This document shows positions 57,930-64,000 of a stretch of 64,000 bases of DNA, piece by piece (the stretch's first letter is position 1; each line of letters starts with the position of its first letter). The DNA lies in assembly GCA_026874595.1 (NCBI GenBank), contig CM049306.1:80998142-81062141 (forward strand), given 5' to 3'. The notes beneath the pieces were generated by a model. That model saw only the letters and a list, made by a program, of their open reading frames with translations. It made no database searches and had not been told where the DNA came from. This DNA comes from Sipunculus nudus. Its lineage: Eukaryota > Annelida > Sipuncula > Golfingiida > Sipunculidae. The translations under genes and the position numbers were made by a program.

Positions 57930-59165
57930 GCCAAAAATCATTCAAGTAAACTTGAACAAAGGCCACCTAAAAATAATTTTGTGCAATGTTACAGAAGTTA
58001 AAATTGAAACAATAATTTTGTAGAAGAACAGTTTTGCAGTCCTCAGTTTGAAATAGACATGATAATGGCCATAAGACCAACTTAAGGTTTTCTGATATGA
58101 TTGAAAGAACCATGTCCTAGGATAATTCTTTTGAAAAATTGAACGATACAACTTGACAGTTTCATCATAAACATTTTAAGCTTAAAGAGGCTAAAATTAT
58201 GAGGTTTTTGCCCATAAAAAAACAGGTCAATGTAGGTGGCACCACAAAATCTGCAACTTCAAATATGAGTCATGTGACCAACATTTGTGACACAATACTA
58301 AGTAATGCTAGCTTCTGCCATTTCTGAGATTACTATGTCAGTATGCATAATTGGCCAAATGACTGTTCAAATTCGTGTAACACCACTAAAATTCATCCAA
58401 TGCAAACCATTTGAACAAACTTGAGAGGGCTTGCCTCTGGAATCATTTCTGTAAAATATTGAACAATTTGGCTGGACCGTTTACAAGAAGAAGACTTTTA
58501 AAGGTTTTTCAGCTTTTTCCCTATAAAATCTAAGTAAATGCAAATAGCAAAAAAAATAAGCTGAATCCCAGAACATTTGATATGTGACAGGTTATTGCAT
58601 AAAATCTAGGGATGATAGCTCCTGCTATTCCTAAGAAATTGTGGGTTAATGTACAAATGACCAATGACCCCCATACAAAAGAAAGGCCGATGCAGGTGGC
58701 ACCACCAATACCTCAATTTCAGATAAGACTCATGTGACCAACATTGGCATAAAATATGATGATGATAGCTCCAGCCATTTCTGAGATTGTAATTTTAGTA
58801 TGCATTTTTGGACAGATGACTAAGTTCAACTTCCCGTAACTTGACCAAATATCACCGAACTACAACCATTCAAACAAACTTGAGAGAGGTTGTTCCAGGA
58901 ATCATTTCTGTGAAATATTGGACAATTTGGCTGAACAGTTTCGGAGAAGAAGATTTTAAAAGCTTTTTTTAGCTTTTTCTCAATAAATCTAAGAAAATGC
59001 AGTTAGCCAAAAAATAAGCAAAATCCGATAGAGTTTTTTAGATGACTAATTTTTCGGATAAAATTTCGTGATGCTTACTCTTGCCGTTTTCAATATAGTA
59101 TGGGTTAACGTAAAGACGACGGACGACGGACGCCGGACGACGCCACACTATCACATAAGCTCACA
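57930..59165. repeat. Tandem repeat, unit about 450 bp, 2-3 copies, ending in a GACGGACG tract
   Basis: Blocks AACAAACTTGAGAG, GGAATCATTTCTGT, AATATTG, ACAATTTGGCTG, AGAAGAAGA, GGTGGCACCAC, ACTCATGTGACCAACATT and CCATTTCTGAGATT occur twice about 450 apart, with a partial third at the left. It ends in GACGACGGACGACGGACGCC and ATCACATAAGCTCACAG. Confidence 0.7.
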
Positions 59166-59669
59166 GGTTCGCTAAAAATATATATGTTTTCAGTAGAGGT
59201 TAATTCTAAACCAGGTTTACATTGACCATCCCCCTTTGTATCGCCGAACCTGTCTATTTCGTATTAAAGCATGTCAGATACTACATATGATATAATTTAA
59301 AACACGCTTGCCGGCTGTCACACACATGTATGAATACAGGTACTTTTGATTTGTTCCCTCGCCCCAATCTGCGATGGAGCAATTTTCTTTTACTTATTTC
59401 AGAAAGACCTCATATGATGGTTTCTTCGAGCTTGTTGATTTCATTATGAAATTGACATGGATGCACCTGTCCAGTAAGTTCTAGGAATTCACACTCGTCA
59501 ATTTTAACTCAGTATGGAAACTTACAAACAAAACCAGGTGCGTGTCGCTTCTATTCTTGTATATTGTTGTGTATTTCCATCAATCAAAAATATAGCCCTG
59601 CAGGGAGTGAACAAAATCACAGAATCTGTTAATGCATCAGTCCCACTCCCACTTTAAGTAAATATTAGT

Positions 59670-60040
59670 AATGTGCCAATTGATTGATTAAATCGATGAT
59701 TGTTCTTTCCTTTCATAATCGTTTCAATCATTTGTATTTTGCATAATCGATAATAAAACGATTATGTTTGCGCATCAAAAGATAAAATATTCCAATTATG
59801 TCAGAGATATAAGAAAGACCGGCATCAAATAGCGAAGGGCATTAAACCTGAACCTTGTGCAATGAACCAGTGTCAACCAACCGGCAGTTACCTTTTCCTT
59901 AGCGTGAGTTAAAAGTCAGGCTAAAATTTATAAGGTCAATATTCTAAGTAAAATTCTATACAACAGACATCATTGCATTATAGAAGGTACATAAATTAAT
60001 CGATCGATAATCGATCATCGGTCGCTTTTATCTTTCATTA
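59670..60040. repeat. Dispersed repeat with ATCGAT words
   Basis: GTAATGTGCCAATTGATTG, AATCGATGATTG and TCGATCGATAATCGATCATC, related to 31490-31890. Boundaries are unclear. Confidence 0.35.
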
Positions 60041-60589
60041 ATCGAATATGATTTTAAAACAATTTCTACTTGTAGTAAATATCATACCCTTACTTTAAAA
60101 GAGCAAAGCATGGGTACATTATCGTCGTCGTAAGGCTTGTGATCTTTGACCTTATTAAATTAGTACAGATTGAGCACAATTTATCCCAGCGGACTAACCT
60201 TAACGGTTGAACATTACTGAATATCAGCAAAGCCTATCAAATTAACAGGTTTTCAAAGAAATACCATAATATCGCCTATACTGATCGCTGACCTCATTTA
60301 ATTAGCATGGAATTTTGCCAGTAATCGAATTCAGACGAGAGATTATATCTGTTGGTATTTCTGCTGAGTTTCGTCAAAATCCATCATATTCGTGGTATGT
60401 TGTCGTGGTGACACCACAAAGTAGACTAGTGACCTTTGATGTCAATACAAATGCGTGGGTTTTGCCGATAACTTTATTCAGGCGAGAAACCATATTGGAA
60501 AATATATAATAAGATTAATAAAAATCCATAAGGTTTTTCGTAAGTCTTCACGGCGCCACCAATGTTGGGTGACCTCTGACCTCGTCAAA

Positions 60590-60780
60590 TATGAATGTTA
60601 CCTAGAATCGAACTCGAGCAGGATAATATTTTGGTTCTTAGTTACAGTGAATTTCGTGAAAATCCGTTAAAGCCCCTGTAAGTTATAGCGGCGACACTTA
60701 AAGTAAACAGACGGATGGACAGACAGACTGACACACGGTGCTCATACTATAAAACGTTCCGTCTAAGGCAGACGAATATA
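60590..60780 (+). repeat. Interspersed repeat related to 21750-21985
   Basis: ATAGCGGCGACACTTAAAGT and AACAGACGGATGGACAGACA are inverted relatives of the block in receptor intron 3. Confidence 0.5.
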
Positions 60781-62303
60781 AAGGTTAACTTTCATAGAGA
60801 ACAAGTATGGGGAAAAGGACATTTTTCATATAATATTCTATGTACTTTTGCCTTACATAACATAATATACAGTAATAATTAAGGAAACCCAAGTCAGTAT
60901 GTTTCTCGCTCTTAACCTTAAACTGTATAGTTACCTTTAATTTGTATATACAGTCGGTCCTGCTTAACTGTATATCGTGTAATTGTATAAAATAATGAAA
61001 ACCAAAATCTTTTTCTTGGTTTTTCTAATTAAATACTCCGTTTTTATGAATATCTGATAAATGTGTATATCGATTAATTGTATAGTTTAATCAGTCAATC
61101 ATGAGCGACATCCCCGCAAATTCAATGTGCTACAGGCTACAGCCATTTCGGGTGCGCTAATTAGCCTTTGATATGGCTTACCAGACAAGCTTACAGGGGT
61201 CACCTCATGGGCCACTGTCCAGTTTCCTCTGATTAGCCTCTAAAACATCCTAAAATGGTTGACTTCTTTTGATTATATGCTGGATTAAAGATGTTTGGCT
61301 CGTTTACTCTTCATGTGCTCTCCCGGTTCGGACAAACTATCACAAGGTATGTAGCATAATAAATACGGGGTACGCTATAACCATGGGTTTTCATTCGAGA
61401 TGTACATGTACAGTACTTACATTCATTAAATATTAAGACTTAATAAGTAAAACTTAACTTCATACAGGGAGAAGGACAAGGGCCTTTCATTAATTACCCA
61501 ATGACACCTCTACCTGTTCCTCGCCATGTTAGAAGTGAATGTGAGATTCATAATCTTGTCATAGGATTACAAACCAAACCCGCAAGGCCTTAAGCAGCAA
61601 TATGCGAAGCCAATCTTTTTCATTTTTAGGTAAAAAAAAATATACAAACTAACTCTAATGACATTACGAAATTAGAAAGTAGTAAGAGACTACGTATGTG
61701 CCTGCGCCAGAATCCTAATAAAACTTTTTAGTCTGCTAAAGAAAAAAAGTGTGTCACGGTTCACCTATTCCAAATTCTATCTAAGATGAACAAAGGCCTA
61801 ACTAATAAACTAGTTAATTGTTCTTACTCTTGGTATATATGAAAAAAATCACTATACCACAATAGCAAAGAATTCTTGATAATATATTTGGATTATCAAG
61901 ATTACCTCAATTGACCCTTTACTACTAATCCCCCGGCAAATTTCAGCAAAGGTCGTTTTATAAACTTTTGAGTAAAGTTGATACCAGAAAATATAAGTAA
62001 ATGACCAGCCACAGAGATAAAAACATAATACCTCTTCGTATTACAATAGACTATCAGCACTTAATAGACCGCTTATCCTTCCGCCAAGGCCAAACCTGCC
62101 CGACTGGATTAATTAGATAGCTAAACAAGGGTTTGCATTCGACCAATATCTAACACCTGCAAACAGATGCATTATGTTTTTGCATGCACAGTCCTGCTAA
62201 CAAATGCACCAACGAACCAACAAACACACAGGTGAAAACGAAACCTTCTTGGTGGAGGAAATTGGATTTGCCCCAACCCCAGCCTCTAAGAGGATCACAA
62301 TTG
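60781..62303. other. Intergenic, no gene recognised
   Basis: AT-rich sequence with no exon, RNA gene or definable element. Confidence 0.4.
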
Positions 62304-62369
62304 AACACACACACACACACACACACATATATCTAGGCCTATATATATATATAAAAAGGAGAGAGAAAA

Positions 62370-62414
<45 letters not shown>
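62304..62414. repeat. (CA)n and (TA)n microsatellites
   Basis: A CA tract (62305-62327), a short TA tract and a longer TA tract (62374-62414) separated by AAGGAGAGAGAAAAA. Confidence 0.9.
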
Positions 62415-62419
<5 letters not shown>

Positions 62420-62751
62420 ATAATACATTAAAGTTCAAAAAATCACAGTGAAAGTGCTCTACCGTACGAGGAGCATTAATAATATTATACTATGTGTATA
62501 GTTAGCTTGATTTCATGATGTACTACAGTACTGTTTCGTGGGTTCAGCTTGCTAGCCGACCCACTCCTCAGGCACAAACTGTACACTACTGATATGTTCA
62601 CTGCTTCCAGGACCCTATTGCAAATCAGTTTACTATGCTAATTGAGCATCCTGGTAATAGATCTTTGTATTATATATAAACAAAAACAACAACAAACCTC
62701 TTTGCGCTGTTATGTTCCGAGGACAATAGGATCTGTGTCAGTCTGTCACAT

Positions 62752-62774
62752 GCCCCCCCCCCCCCCCCCCCCCG
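62752..62774. repeat. Poly-C tract
   Basis: About 21 C residues, sitting about 70 bases before the long hairpin. Confidence 0.9.
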
Positions 62775-62840
62775 AATCGCACAAAGCATAATCTCGTAAT
62801 GTCGTAAAGTCTCGGCTGTTCAAACCACGCCGTTAGCTTC

Positions 62841-63232
62841 ATTCTAACCACATTCACCTGATGATCGGGTCGCATCCTGTGAAACAGACTGTTGTGAATT
62901 TACAGTGTTGTTTTTCTTCAGAGTTATATATATATTTATACATGTATATATAAAAGGTAGTGTTACCCTCCGTTGTAAAGTGCTCTATGGCCTACAGACT
63001 AGGCCAGAGCGGTATAACACTGAAGAAAAACAACACTGTAAATTTTTCTTCAGTGTTATACCGCTCTGGCCTAGTCTGTAGGCCATAGAGCACTTTACAA
63101 CGGAGGGTAACACTACCTTTTATATATACATGTATAAATATATATATAACTCTGAAGAAAAACAACACTGTAAATTCACAACAGTCTGTTTCACGGGATG
63201 CGACCCGATCATCAGGTGAATGTGGTTAGAAT
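62841..63232. repeat. Long near-perfect inverted repeat: 190-bp arms, 12-base loop
   Basis: 62841-63030 pairs with 63043-63232. I checked the arms base by base and found one mismatch (CCTGTGAAAC against GTTTCACGGG). The loop is CAACACTGTAAA. Each arm also has its own inverted ends: TTTACAGTGTTGTTTTTCTT near 62899 and AAGAAAAACAACACTGTAAA near 63023, so the arm itself looks like a ~146-bp MITE that was copied back on itself. Confidence 0.92.
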
Positions 63233-64000
63233 CTTATTTAAATTCAGAGTCTTACGAGTTACAATCAGAGCAAATTTTATGCATTCTTCGATTTTATAAC
63301 GGGTTTATAGAGCGACGCGGGAATTCGACTCTTTTACTTTCAGTCGATCGATTTACAGGTACGTATATAATAGGCTTCCGTGTGGAAAAACATTCCACGT
63401 GACGCCGCGCAATAACGAAAGCTTTCTTTAGGTGAACACTGGTTAATGGGGTGATCAGTGCAGGCGACAAATGACTCCCTCTAATCAGAAAGCCTGTTCA
63501 GCCTTTGCCAATGTAGACAGTCTGGTACGATTTAATAAGGAGTAAAGTTTAAAGCAAGAGGACTCCGTATGACAGCCCGGGCCCCCCCGTCTATTTTGTT
63601 GAGACACCTTTGTTGGCTTGCATTGATATGCAAGTTCGCTTCACAGAATATGTTTACCCGCCCGGCGTGATCTCCCACGAGGAGTCGACGGCTGCCCGTC
63701 GGTGACAACGACTGTATGCATGTGTATGGGATTAATCAGCTGTTTTACGTTTTGATTCTGCGATATCAGAGGATTTCCCCTTTTTTTGCATTGTATTAAA
63801 TAATAATAATGTATTAAACCTCAGAACTCGATTTTTTATGGCTTAGTCAAATGCTATTTTTTCAAGTTTAAAAGCAATGTTTAATATTATATCAAAGGCA
63901 AGGTTCAGCGAGAACGTGTGAATATTTAGTTTAATAATTACCATCTCAAGGACATTATCTCAGTGGTTTTTATCTGTAAAAGCTGACTGCAGTTAAACCA
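63233..64000. other. No gene recognised
   Basis: Sequence from the hairpin to the window end. The 60-codon frame at 63220-63402 begins inside the hairpin arm and has no domain. A short C run is at 63583-63588. Confidence 0.4.

Overview
The window is animal nuclear DNA: AT-rich, intron-dense, full of microsatellites and MITE-like elements, with no bacterial gene organisation. The three protein-coding loci (a THAP-domain gene, a C-type-lectin/SRCR/EGF receptor and a small PPxY membrane protein), a KRBA2-like integrase fossil and the mix of dispersed repeats fit a lophotrochozoan, most likely a bivalve mollusc. The species cannot be fixed from the sequence alone.

Layout. 1-10 kb is repeat-rich and has no gene I can support: the end of a long-TIR element, a ~336-bp and a ~150-bp tandem array, a 320-bp MITE with TTA target duplications, and a 1-kb element with ~200-bp inverted arms. 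A minus-strand three-exon THAP zinc-finger gene lies at 10.77-12.20 kb. 12.3-17.9 kb holds duplicated fragments, a 1-kb GC-rich Harbinger-like element, a possible SINE and AT microsatellites.

18.05-40.34 kb is one large plus-strand gene. I read 14 coding exons whose splice phases all agree and which join into a 712-residue type I membrane protein: signal peptide, unknown N-terminal segment, C-type lectin domain, SRCR modules (one incomplete), five MEGF-type EGF repeats with one exon each, a transmembrane helix and a short basic tail. Its introns contain a TIR element carrying palindromic 21-bp repeats and a dead non-LTR reverse transcriptase, a 94-bp MITE, a miniature LTR element (TRIM) whose LTRs carry pol III-type A and B boxes, and two minisatellites.

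40.77-41.53 kb looks like a solo LTR. 44.92-55.20 kb is a minus-strand gene for a small single-pass PPxY protein of the Shisa/CYYR1/VOPP1 kind; its signal-peptide exon was not found. Its introns hold a 32-bp satellite with an AP-1/Maf-like core in most units and an integrase fossil split by a 451-bp insertion. 55-64 kb is mostly repeats and ends with a hairpin of two 190-bp arms that are almost perfectly complementary.

The three genes show no operon-like link. The large receptor looks like a surface pattern-recognition or scavenger receptor, the PPxY protein like a WW-domain adaptor, and the THAP protein like a DNA-binding factor or a transposon-derived relative. Exon boundaries were read by eye from splice consensus and phase and need transcript support.
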